Below, one piece after another: positions 24,627 through 33,818 of a DNA stretch of 64,000 bases (position 1 is its first letter; each line of letters starts with the position of its first letter). The stretch is taken from positions 1 through 64,000 of the forward strand of contig CANDKY010000003.1 in the NCBI GenBank assembly GCA_947385425.1, in the 5' to 3' direction. The translations under genes and the position numbers were made by a program. The stretch is from an uncultured Lachnospiraceae bacterium (GTDB lineage: Bacteria > Bacillota > Clostridia > Lachnospirales > Lachnospiraceae). Below the pieces are notes generated by a model. That model made no database searches. It was given only the letters and a program-made list of their open reading frames with translations, and was not told where the DNA came from.

Positions 24627-25565
24627 GTGGAGAGTAAAGCGAAGAAAAAAACGTCGCGCCTGAAAGCATACAAAGAACACTGGCCTTTGTATCTGATGCT
24701 TCTTCCGGGGCTTTTGTATCTGTTGATAAATAATTATATTCCCATGGCGGGAATCGTAATTGCGTTCAAGAAACTGAATTTTGCGGAAGGCATTTTTGCC
24801 AGCCCGTGGGCAGGGTTTGAAAATTTTAAATTCCTGTTTGCGACCAAGGACGCGTGGGTGATTACCCGCAATACGCTGCTTTATAATGTGGCATTTATTA
24901 TTGTAAATATGGTGGTGGGCATTGCTATTGCAATCCTGATCTGCGAGGTCAGAAGTACGAAAATGAAGAAACTCTACCAGAGTGCTATCCTGCTTCCGTT
25001 TTTGATGTCTATGGTAATCCTGAGCTATATTGTATATGCCCTTTTGAGTTCTGAAAACGGCCTGGTGAATAATTCTATCTTAAGCGCATTGAATATTGAT
25101 CCGATCCAGTGGTATCAGGAGCCAAAGTACTGGCCGTTTATCCTGGTTTTTGCGAACTGCTGGAAAGGCGTAGGTTACGGGTGCCTGATTTACATAGCAT
25201 CCCTGGTCGGCATCGATCCTTCGTACTATGAGGCGGCAAGGCTGGACGGCGCCAGCAAATGGCAGGAAATATGCAGGATTACCCTGCCGAGCCTGGTACC
25301 TACCATCGTTACCCTGCTGCTTTTGAGCATAGGCAGGATTTTCTATTCCGATTTCGGGCTGTTTTACCAGGTGCCTATGAATTCCGGGGTGTTGTTCCCT
25401 ACGACAAACGTAATCGATACTTATGTGTACCGGGCATTGATTGAGCGGGGGAATATCAGTATGTCATCGGCAGCCGGCGTATATCAGTCGGTGGTCGGGT
25501 TTGTGATTGTTATGCTCAGTAACTGGATAGTGCGGAAGGTCGATAAAGATCAGGCGTTGTTTTAG
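24627..25565 (+). CDS. lplB: Sugar ABC-transporter permease (LplB family)
   Basis: An inner-membrane permease of the CUT1-like LplB/YtfQ class. It has about six helices starting with WPLYLMLLPGLLYLLINNY near the N-terminus, and the cytoplasmic EAA loop ASLVGIDPSYYEAARLDGAS, which contacts the ATPase, at about residues 191-210. The start is uncertain: GTG at 24627 has GGAGGAG nine bases upstream and is preferred over ATG at 24612, which has no such site. 312 residues, normal. It pairs with the LplC gene 14 bases downstream. Confidence 0.9.
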   Translation: MESKAKKKTSRLKAYKEHWPLYLMLLPGLLYLLINNYIPMAGIVIAFKKLNFAEGIFASPWAGFENFKFLFATKDAWVITRNTLLYNVAFIIVNMVVGIAIAILICEVRSTKMKKLYQSAILLPFLMSMVILSYIVYALLSSENGLVNNSILSALNIDPIQWYQEPKYWPFILVFANCWKGVGYGCLIYIASLVGIDPSYYEAARLDGASKWQEICRITLPSLVPTIVTLLLLSIGRIFYSDFGLFYQVPMNSGVLFPTTNVIDTYVYRALIERGNISMSSAAGVYQSVVGFVIVMLSNWIVRKVDKDQALF

Positions 25566-25579
25566 AGGAGGAAAAGAGT

Positions 25580-26482
25580 ATGATGAATTCGAAGAAAAGC
25601 AAATGTTATCAGGCTGTGATCAATGCGATCCTGATCCTGGTTACACTGATCATTGTCTTGCCCTTTGTACTGGTATTCCTTTCCTCGCTTACGGATGAAA
25701 ATGTGCTGATCAGGAACGGGTATTCCTTTTTCCCGGAGAAATTCAGCTTTTATGCATATCAGTATATTATCCGCCAGGGTGATAAGATACTGCGGGCTTA
25801 CGGGGTTACGATCCTTGTCACGGTGATAGGGACGGTAGTGAATATCGCCATGTCGTCGCTGATGGCGTACCCGCTGTCGGTAAAGACTTTGCCCCACCGC
25901 CGTGCAATTACCTTTTTCATTTTCTTTACGATGCTGTTTAACGGCGGCCTGGTGCCGACTTATCTGATGTATGTGAATTATTTCCATATTAAGAATACTT
26001 TGTGGGCTTTGATTGTGCCGAATCTGCTGTTAAGCGCAAACAATGTGCTGATGATCCGGAGTTATTTTATGACAAGTATTCCGGATGCGCTGTTTGAGGC
26101 GGCAAAGATAGACGGCGCGGGGCATCTGAGGATATTTTCCGTGCTGATCCTGCCTCTTGGCAAACCGATCCTGGTGACTATGGGTCTGTTTTCCGGCCTG
26201 GGGTATTGGAATGACTGGACAAATGGTTTATACTATCTGTCAGGGAATCAGGGACAGAAATTGTTCAGTATCCAGAATCTGCTGAACCAGATGATTACGG
26301 ATATCCAGTATCTTGCCAGCGGTAAGGTGGTAGGAAATATCGGGGCGGAGGTGGCGAAGCTTCCGGCGACTTCCATCCGTATGGCGATTGCATTCATTGC
26401 CATGCTGCCGTTGTTTATTATTTATCCTTTCCTGCAGAAGTATTTCGCAGAAGGGATTACGCTCGGTGCGGTAAAGGGCTGA
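25580..26482 (+). CDS. lplC: Sugar ABC-transporter permease (LplC family)
   Basis: The second permease subunit, forming a heterodimer with the LplB-like protein. Six predicted helices, the first at about residues 12-34 (ILILVTLIIVLPFVLVFL). The EAA motif SIPDALFEAAKIDGAGHLRI lies at about residues 168-187, and the C-terminal PLFIIYPFLQKYFAEGITL with GAVKG is the usual end of this family. The ATG at 25580 follows GAGGAGG. Length 300. Confidence 0.92.
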   Translation: MMNSKKSKCYQAVINAILILVTLIIVLPFVLVFLSSLTDENVLIRNGYSFFPEKFSFYAYQYIIRQGDKILRAYGVTILVTVIGTVVNIAMSSLMAYPLSVKTLPHRRAITFFIFFTMLFNGGLVPTYLMYVNYFHIKNTLWALIVPNLLLSANNVLMIRSYFMTSIPDALFEAAKIDGAGHLRIFSVLILPLGKPILVTMGLFSGLGYWNDWTNGLYYLSGNQGQKLFSIQNLLNQMITDIQYLASGKVVGNIGAEVAKLPATSIRMAIAFIAMLPLFIIYPFLQKYFAEGITLGAVKG

Positions 26483-26606
26483 TGCCCTTTCCGCGGAGGA
26501 TTCCGTATCCGGTATTTTTATTCGATGGATTTTATCCGGTGCGGCGTATATCCGGTGCGGCGGAGGGGATATATGTCCTTTGCCGCGCAGGTATGGGAGG
26601 AGGACA

Positions 26607-28358
26607 ATGCGGATTCCAAAACACAGGACGCAGAGGACAATGGCCCAGCAGGTAAAAAGAGTATTGGCGGTGCTGGTGCTTGTCCTGATTGTTTACACGG
26701 TGGGCAGCGTATTCCTTTTAAACAGGGAGAGCCGCCTGGCCATCCAGGAACTGGATCAGATGTCGGAATTGTATACCAATGAACTGGACAACCGTTTCCA
26801 GAGGATCAGCCGGCGGCTTTTTACCGTTATCATGGAGAAGAACCAGCCAAGTTCCGTGTTTTGGAATTATGTGGGGATGATAGATGAAGAGAACGGGCTG
26901 GATTACCCGCTGGTAAAGCTGAGGGAACTGTTTTTTTCCAGCACCTGGGAGTACGGGCATGAATACTGCTTTTTCCTCTATCTGGCGGAGCAGGGGCGGT
27001 ACTGCCAGTTGAGCATAGATTCCGAAGGGGGCTATTCGGACGGCGGGGCGGCGCAGCAGGCTGTTTTAGAGCAGATCGAGAACCTGAGTGACAGCAATAT
27101 CCCTTATTCCGTGAAGAAAAAGTGGAATATCATTTCCGGCGGCGGGGAGAATTATATCTGTAAAATTGCCCAGTATCAGGATGTATATCTGGGCTGTTAT
27201 GTCAATGTGAAAAGTATATTGGAACCGTTTTCCGGCATTACAATCGGAGGCAACGGTTATGTGTGCCTGGTTAACGAGCAGGGGGAATGCGTAGGGAGGC
27301 TTACCAGTCAGGGGATTCTGGATGCGGATTGGGAGCTGGAGGCATTGGATCGGTATTCCATCAGAAAGCAGTTGTCCCAGGCTCCGTTTTATATCCAGAT
27401 GAGGGTGTCCGGGGACCGGATCCGGGATGTGATGATGAGCAGTATGGCGGTGCTGATTATATTGGCGGCAATATTGATTGCATCCGGTGCGGTGATTCTG
27501 ATTTATCTGAAAAGAAACCTTCTGGAGCCTGTGCGTGAGTTTACGGAGAAGCTGGAACGGTACGAGGATGGGGAATATGCTTCCAGCCTGACGGAAAGCA
27601 ATCTCCTGGAGCTGGAGCAGATTGACGACAAGTTTAAGAATCTGGTCCGGCAGATCCGCAGGCTTAAGATTACGCTGTATGAACAGGAGCTGGAGAAGCA
27701 GAAAGTGGAGATGGATTTTCTGAAACTGCAGATCCGTCCGCATTTTTATCTGAATTGCCTGAATTTTATATACAGTATGATCGATTTCAAGCAGTATGAC
27801 AATGCGAGGCGGATGAGTAAAATAGCGGCGGATTATCTTACCTATATTTTCCGTAATACCAGCGAGAAGGTGCCTGTGACGGCGGAGACGGCGCATTGCC
27901 AGAATTATCTGGATATATTGCTGCTGCGTTACCCGGACAGCTTCGAAGGGTATGTGGAAGTGCACGACGAGGTGAGGGATGCGGAAATTTTCCCTTTCCT
28001 GATTCAGGTTTTTGTGGAGAATGCGGCCAAACATGCGCTGACATTGGAAGAAAAGATATTGATCTCGGTCACGGTTTATCCGGAGGACAGGGAAGAGGGC
28101 ACTTATGTGAATATTTATATCTCAGATACGGGAGACGGGTTTCCGGCTGACATATTGGAGAAGCTGCAGCGGGGGGAGGGTGTTTCGGATAACGGGCATC
28201 ATGTGGGGATTACCAACTGCCTGAAGCGGTTTAAACTTTATTATAACGGCAGGGGAGAGATAAATTTCAGCAACAGCCCGCTGGGCGGCGCTATCGTGGA
28301 TATCCATATTCCTTATTTGCAGTTCAAAAAGCCGACTGAGCGTGAAAAGAAGTTCTAA
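26607..28358 (+). CDS. yesM: YesM-type sensor histidine kinase
   Basis: A membrane sensor that phosphorylates the YesN-type regulator encoded next. Architecture: first membrane helix (about residues 17-39), extracellular sensing domain of about 230 residues, second helix (about 275-297), HAMP, then a His_kinase domain with the phospho-site QIRPHFYLNCLNF (about 375-387), and HATPase_c with FVENAAKHAL and DTGDGFP. The neighbouring transporter suggests it senses the imported sugar. ATG at 26607 follows GGAGGAGGA. The last residues TEREKKF and the stop are encoded by the structured repeat starting at 28341, so the C-terminus has been altered by it. Confidence 0.92.
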   Translation: MRIPKHRTQRTMAQQVKRVLAVLVLVLIVYTVGSVFLLNRESRLAIQELDQMSELYTNELDNRFQRISRRLFTVIMEKNQPSSVFWNYVGMIDEENGLDYPLVKLRELFFSSTWEYGHEYCFFLYLAEQGRYCQLSIDSEGGYSDGGAAQQAVLEQIENLSDSNIPYSVKKKWNIISGGGENYICKIAQYQDVYLGCYVNVKSILEPFSGITIGGNGYVCLVNEQGECVGRLTSQGILDADWELEALDRYSIRKQLSQAPFYIQMRVSGDRIRDVMMSSMAVLIILAAILIASGAVILIYLKRNLLEPVREFTEKLERYEDGEYASSLTESNLLELEQIDDKFKNLVRQIRRLKITLYEQELEKQKVEMDFLKLQIRPHFYLNCLNFIYSMIDFKQYDNARRMSKIAADYLTYIFRNTSEKVPVTAETAHCQNYLDILLLRYPDSFEGYVEVHDEVRDAEIFPFLIQVFVENAAKHALTLEEKILISVTVYPEDREEGTYVNIYISDTGDGFPADILEKLQRGEGVSDNGHHVGITNCLKRFKLYYNGRGEINFSNSPLGGAIVDIHIPYLQFKKPTEREKKF

Positions 28359-28460
28359 GGCGTCATAGGACGCCGCCTAAGAACTTCTGGGATTTGCATG
28401 CCGGAAGCATGGCAAATCCGTTTCACGCGGAAGAATGCCTTGTGGAGCAGGCATTCTTCC
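28341..28460 (+). repeat. Structured repeat, copy 1
   Basis: The outer pair CGTGAAA (28341-28347) and TTTCACG (28421-28427) encloses two hairpins (AGAAGTTCT..AGAACTTCT and GGATTTGC..GCAAATCC), giving a three-way junction; a third hairpin GGAAGAATGCC..GGCATTCTTCC follows. The YesM stop codon lies in hairpin 1. Copies 3 and 4 at 42463 and 42605 differ by paired changes in every hairpin. Confidence 0.8.
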
Positions 28461-28481
28461 AGGGTGGTACATGGCCGGTGT

Positions 28482-28563
28482 GTGAGGGGTTCTAAGGCGT
28501 CATAGGACGCCGCCTAAGAACTTCTGGGATTTGCATGCCGGAAGCTGGCAAATCCGTTTCACG
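28482..28563 (+). repeat. Structured repeat, copy 2 (partial)
   Basis: Repeats hairpins 1 and 2 of copy 1 almost exactly (TTCTAAGGCGTCATAGGACG onward) and the closing TTTCACG (28557-28563); the 5' CGTGAAA strand and hairpin 3 are missing. Confidence 0.75.
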
Positions 28564-28575
28564 TTGCCCGATCCG

Positions 28576-28711
28576 GCCGGAAAATAGATTTCCGTCCTGC
28601 GTGGCCCGTGCCAGTATACAAGGTGAAATTCCGGCGGCGATGCGGGGCATCGGCTGGAAATTTTAACGCGGCTATGGTGCGGAACAGGCAGGACGGAAGT
28701 CTAATTTTCGG
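28576..28711. repeat. Inverted repeat before yesN
   Basis: GCCGGAAAATAGATTTCCGT (from 28576) and a right arm ending ACTAATTTTCGG-like at 28711 (GCAGGACGGAAGTCTAATTT from 28688) are complementary over about 24 bases, with a nested AAATTCC/GGAAATT hairpin between. With the structured repeats it accounts for the 430 bases between yesM and yesN. Confidence 0.55.
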
Positions 28712-28788
28712 TTGGATGGAGCGCTAAAGCGTGTTTCTTTCAGACTACGGTATTGCAGGGGTGTCTGCGGTATGCGGGGGAGGTAAAT

Positions 28789-30384
28789 GTGAATCTTCTA
28801 ATGGTGGACGATGAGGAGTATGTGGTAGAGGGGATTAAGAAGAATGTGGATTGGGAGAAGTGCGGCGTGGATGAAATTTACGCGGCGGCTTCAATGAAGC
28901 AGGCGCAGAGTATCATGGAGATGGTTCCGATTGATATTATTATCAGCGATATTGTGATGCCGAAGCAAAATGGGTTTGACTTTATCCAATGGGTGAGGGA
29001 AAATAGGTATATGGTGCAGGTTATATTCCTTACCAGTTATGCGGAGTTTGATTATGCCAGGCGTGCGATATCCATGAACAGTGTGGATTATCTTTTGAAG
29101 CCGATTGATTATGGGAGGCTGGCTGACGCTGTGTGCAGCGCGGTGCGGAAAGCGGCGCAGGAGAGGAAGAATGAGGATGAGCGGAGGGAAAGCCGGCTGT
29201 GGAGGCAGAATCAGTCCCTTTTGCGGCGGGATTTCTGGCTGGAACTGCTGCGGGGGAATATTTCCGGGAATGCTTTTGAAGAGGAGAGGACGAAGCGCAG
29301 GCTGCCTTATGAGGCGGATACGGAATTCCTGCTTTTGTATCTGACTTTTCATGATATGGCCGGCAGCCAGGGGGCATGGGATGAAAAGACATTGTATTTT
29401 ATAGTGGAGAATGTGTTGTCGGAGATGCTGGAAGCGGCCGGTTTCCTGGTGGAGGCGGTAGTGCCAAGGGCGAAGGGGAGCAGTGTGACGGTCTGCCGGA
29501 AAGCGGAGGGGGATGCGGGTACGGTTGAAAGGCTGAAGGAGAAGGGGGTGTTTGAGCAGTTTATCCAGTGGATGGGGGATAAGCTGCAGATGGATATTTG
29601 GTGCGGTGTGGGAAGTACGGGGAGGGCGGAAAATCTGCTGAATTCTTATATTCTGCTCCAGGATATGCGGGATAACAGTCTGTCTGTATGGAACAGGGTG
29701 TTGTATCAGTCGGATTTTGAACGTCCGGAGATGTCTTTGCAGAATCCGAACCTGGGTGTGTGGAAGGCGCTGCTGGAGGAGGAGAAGGAAGAGGAATTGA
29801 TTTCTTCGATAGAAGGGTATCTGGAAGGGCTGGAAGAGAAGGAGCTTGTTACCAGGGAGGTTCTGAGGGTGTTTCAGATGGATATCCTGCAGATGGTGTA
29901 TTCCTGGCTGGAGCGGCGGGAGATTAAGGCGCATCTGCTTTTTTCCGGGAAGGAGAGTGAGAATGATTATCAGAATGCCCTGAAGGGGATGCGCAGCGCG
30001 GAGGAATTTGCCTGTAATTTGATTTCACGGGCGATCCAGTATGAAAAGTATATACATAAGACGGATTCGGTGGTGGAGCAGATACGGCAGTATATCGATG
30101 TGCATTATAAGGAGGAGATAAGGCGGGACAGCCTGGGGGAGATCGTATATCTGAATACGGATTATATGTCGAGGATTTTTAAGAAGGAGATGGGGGTTTC
30201 CATCAGTTCTTATATTCTGCAGAAGCGGGTGGCTGAGGCGAAGAAGCTGCTGGCACAGAGTAATCTGCCGATTAATACGGTTTCGATTTATGTGGGGTAC
30301 AGTAATTTTTCCTACTTTACTAAGATGTTTAAGGAGAATACGGGGTATTCGCCGCTGGATTATAGGAGGAAGTTTAAGGGGTAA
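28789..30384 (+). CDS. yesN: YesN-type response regulator, AraC-family
   Basis: A DNA-binding response regulator partnered with YesM. The receiver domain (residues 1-120) has the acidic pair VDDEE, phospho-acceptor Asp in IIISDIVMPKQNG (about residue 54-55) and the conserved Lys in LLKPIDYGRL. A central 280-residue linker domain is followed by a C-terminal AraC double helix-turn-helix (about 425-531) with YMSRIFKKEMGVSISSYI and VGYSNFSYFTKMFKENTGYS. Start: GTG at 28789 with GGGAGG six bases upstream; the frame further upstream is not conserved. It should control the transporter and perhaps the GH3 gene. Confidence 0.92.
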   Translation: MNLLMVDDEEYVVEGIKKNVDWEKCGVDEIYAAASMKQAQSIMEMVPIDIIISDIVMPKQNGFDFIQWVRENRYMVQVIFLTSYAEFDYARRAISMNSVDYLLKPIDYGRLADAVCSAVRKAAQERKNEDERRESRLWRQNQSLLRRDFWLELLRGNISGNAFEEERTKRRLPYEADTEFLLLYLTFHDMAGSQGAWDEKTLYFIVENVLSEMLEAAGFLVEAVVPRAKGSSVTVCRKAEGDAGTVERLKEKGVFEQFIQWMGDKLQMDIWCGVGSTGRAENLLNSYILLQDMRDNSLSVWNRVLYQSDFERPEMSLQNPNLGVWKALLEEEKEEELISSIEGYLEGLEEKELVTREVLRVFQMDILQMVYSWLERREIKAHLLFSGKESENDYQNALKGMRSAEEFACNLISRAIQYEKYIHKTDSVVEQIRQYIDVHYKEEIRRDSLGEIVYLNTDYMSRIFKKEMGVSISSYILQKRVAEAKKLLAQSNLPINTVSIYVGYSNFSYFTKMFKENTGYSPLDYRRKFKG

Positions 30385-30544
30385 GGGGGGATTCCGGCTG
30401 GGTGGAGCCGGGAGGTGTTTTTTGGGGGTGTTTCCGGGCGGTGGAGATGCTTTTGGCTGGGGTGGGGTGTTTCCGGGCGGCGTTTTGGAGGGAGGCAGGG
30501 CTGTGAGATGCTTTTGGATGGGGCCGGGTGTTTCCAGGCGGCGT

Positions 30545-30766
30545 CCGGGTGTGGCCTGTCCGCTTTTTTGCAGCTTTTTTGGATGGGGGTTTTCTAAACA
30601 GAAGATGGAAGTTTGTGGTGGCCTGCCGGGTCGGCCGTGAGGGACATCCTTGTCCCTTACGGCCTAAAATGGCCATCCTTGGCCATTTTCCTCTGGGGTT
30701 TCGGATCTTCTGTTAAGAAAACCCTCCATCCAAAACGATGCAAAAAAGCGGACAGGCCACACCCGG
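30545..30766. repeat. Long inverted-repeat element, copy 2 (MITE-like)
   Basis: Ends CCGGGTGTGGCCTGTCCGCT and its complement at 30739-30766, followed inward by TTGGATGGRGGTTTT/AAAACCCTCCATCCAA and CAGAAGAT/ATCTTCTG. The reverse complement of this element aligns with 3430-3590 through the AAAATGGCCAAGGATGGCC core and the GGCCGACCCGG block, so it is the same family as the element at 3311-3690. Confidence 0.75.
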
Positions 30767-30911
30767 ACTCGGGTATCGGCGGGGAAACATGGTGCCGTTA
30801 TTTTCGAAAGTTTCATTGCCGGGTTGTTGTGTCGCCGAGGTGGGCTGTCTTAGAGACTGGTGTGTGCATGAAGGGTGTTTCGGGAGTGTTTTGGGACGCG
30901 GAGGTGGGGAT

Positions 30912-31098
30912 AAATGCCCGGAAGGATTAACGGATGCAGGTGCGGTCGGAAAATCATCCCTGGAGGGGGGATTTGGCTGGGTGATGGGGAAGTGGGAACA
31001 GAATCAGTCAGGGAAATGCCCGGAAGGATTAACGGACGCGGGTGCGGCCGGAAATTTTTCCCTGGAGGGGGGATTTGGCTGAGTGATGCGGAAGTGGA
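30912..31098. repeat. Two-copy direct repeat, 102-base period
   Basis: AAATGCCCGGAAGGATTAAC begins both units (30912 and 31014), and both continue to GATTTGGCTG.GTGATG.GG and GAAGTGG with about 90% identity. Confidence 0.85.
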
Positions 31099-31119
31099 AT
31101 AAAAATAGGAGGATTGGTT

Positions 31120-33327
31120 ATGACAGAGCAGAAGTTGCAGGAGTTGCTGCAGGATATGACGCTGGAGGAGAAGGTGAACCAGATGCTGCAGGTGGCGGGT
31201 GGTTTTTTCACCGGGGATATGGTGGCTATGGGGCCGATGGCGGAGAAAGGGTTTACGGAGGATAATGTTTCCAAGGCGGGTTCCGTGCTTGGGGCGTTGG
31301 GCGCCGGGAAGCTGAAGAAGATTCAGAGGGAGTTTATGGAGAAGCATCCTCATAAGATTCCGTTGTTGTTTATGCTTGATGTGATTAACGGGCTGAAGAC
31401 GGTTTTCCCGATTCCGCTGGGGCAGGGGGCTACTTTTGAGCCGGAGCTGTCGGAAAGATGTGCGCAGGTTGCGGCGAAGGAAGCGGCGGTCAGCGGGCTT
31501 CATGTGACTTTTTCACCGATGGTGGATCTGGTGCGGGATGCACGCTGGGGGCGTGTGATGGAGTCCACAGGGGAGGATCCTTATATGAATTGCCTTTTTT
31601 CGGAGGCTATGGTGAAGGGGTATCAGGGGGAAGATTTGAGGGAGCCTTACCGGGTGGCGGCTTGTGTGAAGCATTTTGCGGGGTATGGCGCGCCTACTGC
31701 GGGGCGGGATTACAATACCGTGGAGCTGTCCAGGCATACGTTAAAAGAGTTTTATCTGCCGTCTTATAAGGCGGGGATTGATGCGGGGGCTGCTATGGTG
31801 ATGACTTCCTTTAACACGATAGACGGTGTCCCGGCTACGGGGAACCGGTGGCTGATGCGGGATATCCTGCGGGATGAGATGGGTTTTGACGGTGTCCTGA
31901 TTTCCGACTGGGCGGCGATTGAGGAGATTATTTACCATGGTTACTGCGCGGACAGGAAGGAAGCGGCTGTCAGGGCGGTGAATGCCGGGGTGGATATCGA
32001 TATGATGACGGGGATTTACTCGGAGCATCTCTGTAATCTGGTGCGGGACGGGAAGGTTCCGGAGGAGCTGGTGGATGAGGCAGTGTACCGGATCCTGGCG
32101 CTGAAAAATAAGCTGGGGCTGTTTGAAAATCCTTACAAGGATGCGGATGAAGAGAAAGAGAAGGAAGTGATTCTTTGCAAGGAGCACAGGGAGCTGGCCA
32201 GGGAAGCTGCCAGGAAGTCTTTTGTCCTTTTGAAGAATGAGGAGGTTCTTCCGTTAAAGAAGGGGGAGAAGGTGGCGTATATCGGGCCCTATGTGGACAA
32301 CCGGAATATGATGGGTTCCTGGTCTATTGTCGGGGATGCGAAGGATGTGACGACCCTTAAGGAGGCTGTGCTGGAACGTGAGGAAGGCAAAACGGCTATG
32401 TTTGGCGCCGGATGTGCTCTGTTGGGCGGGGAAGTGAAGCTGGAGGGCTTCATGGAATCCGTGGAGGAAGAGCCGTCGGCCGAAGAGTGTGCGGCTATGA
32501 TGGAAGAAGCGGTGAAGCTGGCAGGGGAGGCGGATACGGTGGTGCTGGCTCTGGGTGAGCACAGGCTGCAGTCCGGCGAGGCGACCAGCAATGCTACGAT
32601 TCAGATTCCGAAGATTCAGATGGAATTGTTCCGGAGGGTATGCGAGGTAAATGAAAAGGTTGCCGTTGTACTGTTTTCGGGGCGGCCTTTGGATATCCGT
32701 GAAATTTCCCGGAAGGCGAAAGCTGTTTTGGAGGTATGGATGCCCGGGACGGAAGGGGCGCGGGCAATCGTGGACGTGCTTTCCGGGGATTATAATCCAA
32801 GCGGCAAGCTGCCTATGAGTTTCCCTTATTGTGTCGGGCAGGTTCCGGTCCATTACAATGAGTATTCCACGGGCAGGCCCCATGTGGAGGGGAAGGATAA
32901 GGACAGGTTCCGGTCCAAATATCTGGATATCCCTAACGAGCCGCTGTATCCTTTCGGGTACGGGCTGAGTTATACGAGGTTCGCAGTCTCTCCGGCGGAG
33001 ATTGACAAGGAGAGGATGTCCGGAGGGGAAAAACTCCATGTGTCGGTAAATGTGAAGAATGTTGGGGATGTGGCAGGTACGGAGACTCTGCAGTTGTATA
33101 TCCACGACATTGCGGCCAGTGTGGTAAGGCCGGTGAAGGAGCTGAAAGGGTTCCGTAAGGTGACGCTGGAACCGGGGCAGGAAGAGCGGGTTTCGTTTGA
33201 GATCGACGGCAGCATGCTGCGGTTTTTGACGGAAAATGACCGCTGGGAAAGCGAACCCGGGGAGTTTGAGGCGTTTGTCGGGACGGACAGCAGTACGGTG
33301 AACTGTGTGAAGTTTTGGCTGGATTGA
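31120..33327 (+). CDS. Glycoside hydrolase family 3 beta-glucosidase/xylosidase-type
   Basis: Cytoplasmic (no signal peptide) exo-glycosidase that would split the oligosaccharides imported by the adjacent transporter. The N-terminal TIM barrel has KHFAGYGAPTAGRDYN (about residues 185-200), and the nucleophile Asp lies in GFDGVLISDWAAI (about residue 265). The alpha/beta sandwich (about 365-560) and C-terminal fibronectin-III-like domain (from about 635, with VNVKNVGDVAGTETLQLYI) are complete. 735 residues, the standard size. ATG at 31120 follows AGGAGG; a terminator follows. Confidence 0.93.
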   Translation: MTEQKLQELLQDMTLEEKVNQMLQVAGGFFTGDMVAMGPMAEKGFTEDNVSKAGSVLGALGAGKLKKIQREFMEKHPHKIPLLFMLDVINGLKTVFPIPLGQGATFEPELSERCAQVAAKEAAVSGLHVTFSPMVDLVRDARWGRVMESTGEDPYMNCLFSEAMVKGYQGEDLREPYRVAACVKHFAGYGAPTAGRDYNTVELSRHTLKEFYLPSYKAGIDAGAAMVMTSFNTIDGVPATGNRWLMRDILRDEMGFDGVLISDWAAIEEIIYHGYCADRKEAAVRAVNAGVDIDMMTGIYSEHLCNLVRDGKVPEELVDEAVYRILALKNKLGLFENPYKDADEEKEKEVILCKEHRELAREAARKSFVLLKNEEVLPLKKGEKVAYIGPYVDNRNMMGSWSIVGDAKDVTTLKEAVLEREEGKTAMFGAGCALLGGEVKLEGFMESVEEEPSAEECAAMMEEAVKLAGEADTVVLALGEHRLQSGEATSNATIQIPKIQMELFRRVCEVNEKVAVVLFSGRPLDIREISRKAKAVLEVWMPGTEGARAIVDVLSGDYNPSGKLPMSFPYCVGQVPVHYNEYSTGRPHVEGKDKDRFRSKYLDIPNEPLYPFGYGLSYTRFAVSPAEIDKERMSGGEKLHVSVNVKNVGDVAGTETLQLYIHDIAASVVRPVKELKGFRKVTLEPGQEERVSFEIDGSMLRFLTENDRWESEPGEFEAFVGTDSSTVNCVKFWLD

Positions 33328-33360
33328 TTGGGGCATGAAGGGATAGTATAGGAAAAAGGT

Positions 33361-33391
33361 TCCGGCGGGGCAGGTGCTCCGCCGGATTTTT
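33361..33391 (+). terminator. Intrinsic terminator after the GH3 gene
   Basis: TCCGGCGGGGC and GCTCCGCCGGA pair (one G-T) around a short loop, followed by TTTTT. Confidence 0.85.
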
Positions 33392-33414
33392 AACGTGTAA
33401 TTTGCGTGTTTTTT

Positions 33415-33423
33415 TGTTATAAT
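33415..33423 (+). promoter_or_regulatory. Extended -10 promoter of the toxin-antitoxin-like pair
   Basis: TGTTATAAT, an extended -10; no good -35. An AAGGAACTGTTCCT palindrome lies shortly downstream (about 33449-33463). Confidence 0.45.
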
Positions 33424-33598
33424 GCTGATAAGGGGATTTTCAGGGATAAGGAACTGTTCCTAAGTTGGAATCGTAATGTTTTGGGGTAAAACTGTCCTGA
33501 ATGCAGCGAAAGTTCATTTATCATGGTTTGGAGAGGAGAATTTCGATAGCAAATATTGCTATAAAGCTGAAAGAATTTAAAAAGAAGGAAGGGATTAT

Positions 33599-33817
33599 AT
33601 GATTACAGCAGAGCTTACTCAAAAGATAGATACCTTGTCGAAGGACGAATATCATATGGTTGAGGTTTATGTTGATAATGTGCTGGAATATTCGAGACGG
33701 AGAAGAAAAGAGGCAGCATGGGATAAGATAAAATCTGATTTGAAAGAATCGGAGAAGCGGCTAAACCTTGAAGGGGGTATTAGTTCCAGACAGCTTAGGG
33801 AAAATCTGGGGGTATAA
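33599..33817 (+). CDS. Small antitoxin-like protein
   Basis: A 72-residue, highly charged protein with a predicted helix-rich structure (LTQKIDTLSKDEYHMVEVYV, then ESEKRLN). Size, charge and position one base before a ParE/RelE-like frame suggest the antitoxin of a type II pair, but no specific DNA-binding motif is seen and the family is not certain. The ATG follows GAAGGAAGGG. If the toxin is truncated this gene may be an orphan antitoxin. Confidence 0.5.
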   Translation: MITAELTQKIDTLSKDEYHMVEVYVDNVLEYSRRRRKEAAWDKIKSDLKESEKRLNLEGGISSRQLRENLGV

Positions 33818-33818
33818 T

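Larger units (their letters stand above)
30385..31119. other. 735-bp gene-free region made of repeats
   Basis: It holds G-rich direct repeats around GTGTTTCCGGGCGG (30440-30545), the inverted-repeat element at 30545-30766 and a 102-base-period direct repeat (30912-31098). Short open frames exist but all are explained by repeat sequence. The GH3 Shine-Dalgarno AGGAGG is at about 31108. Confidence 0.7.
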
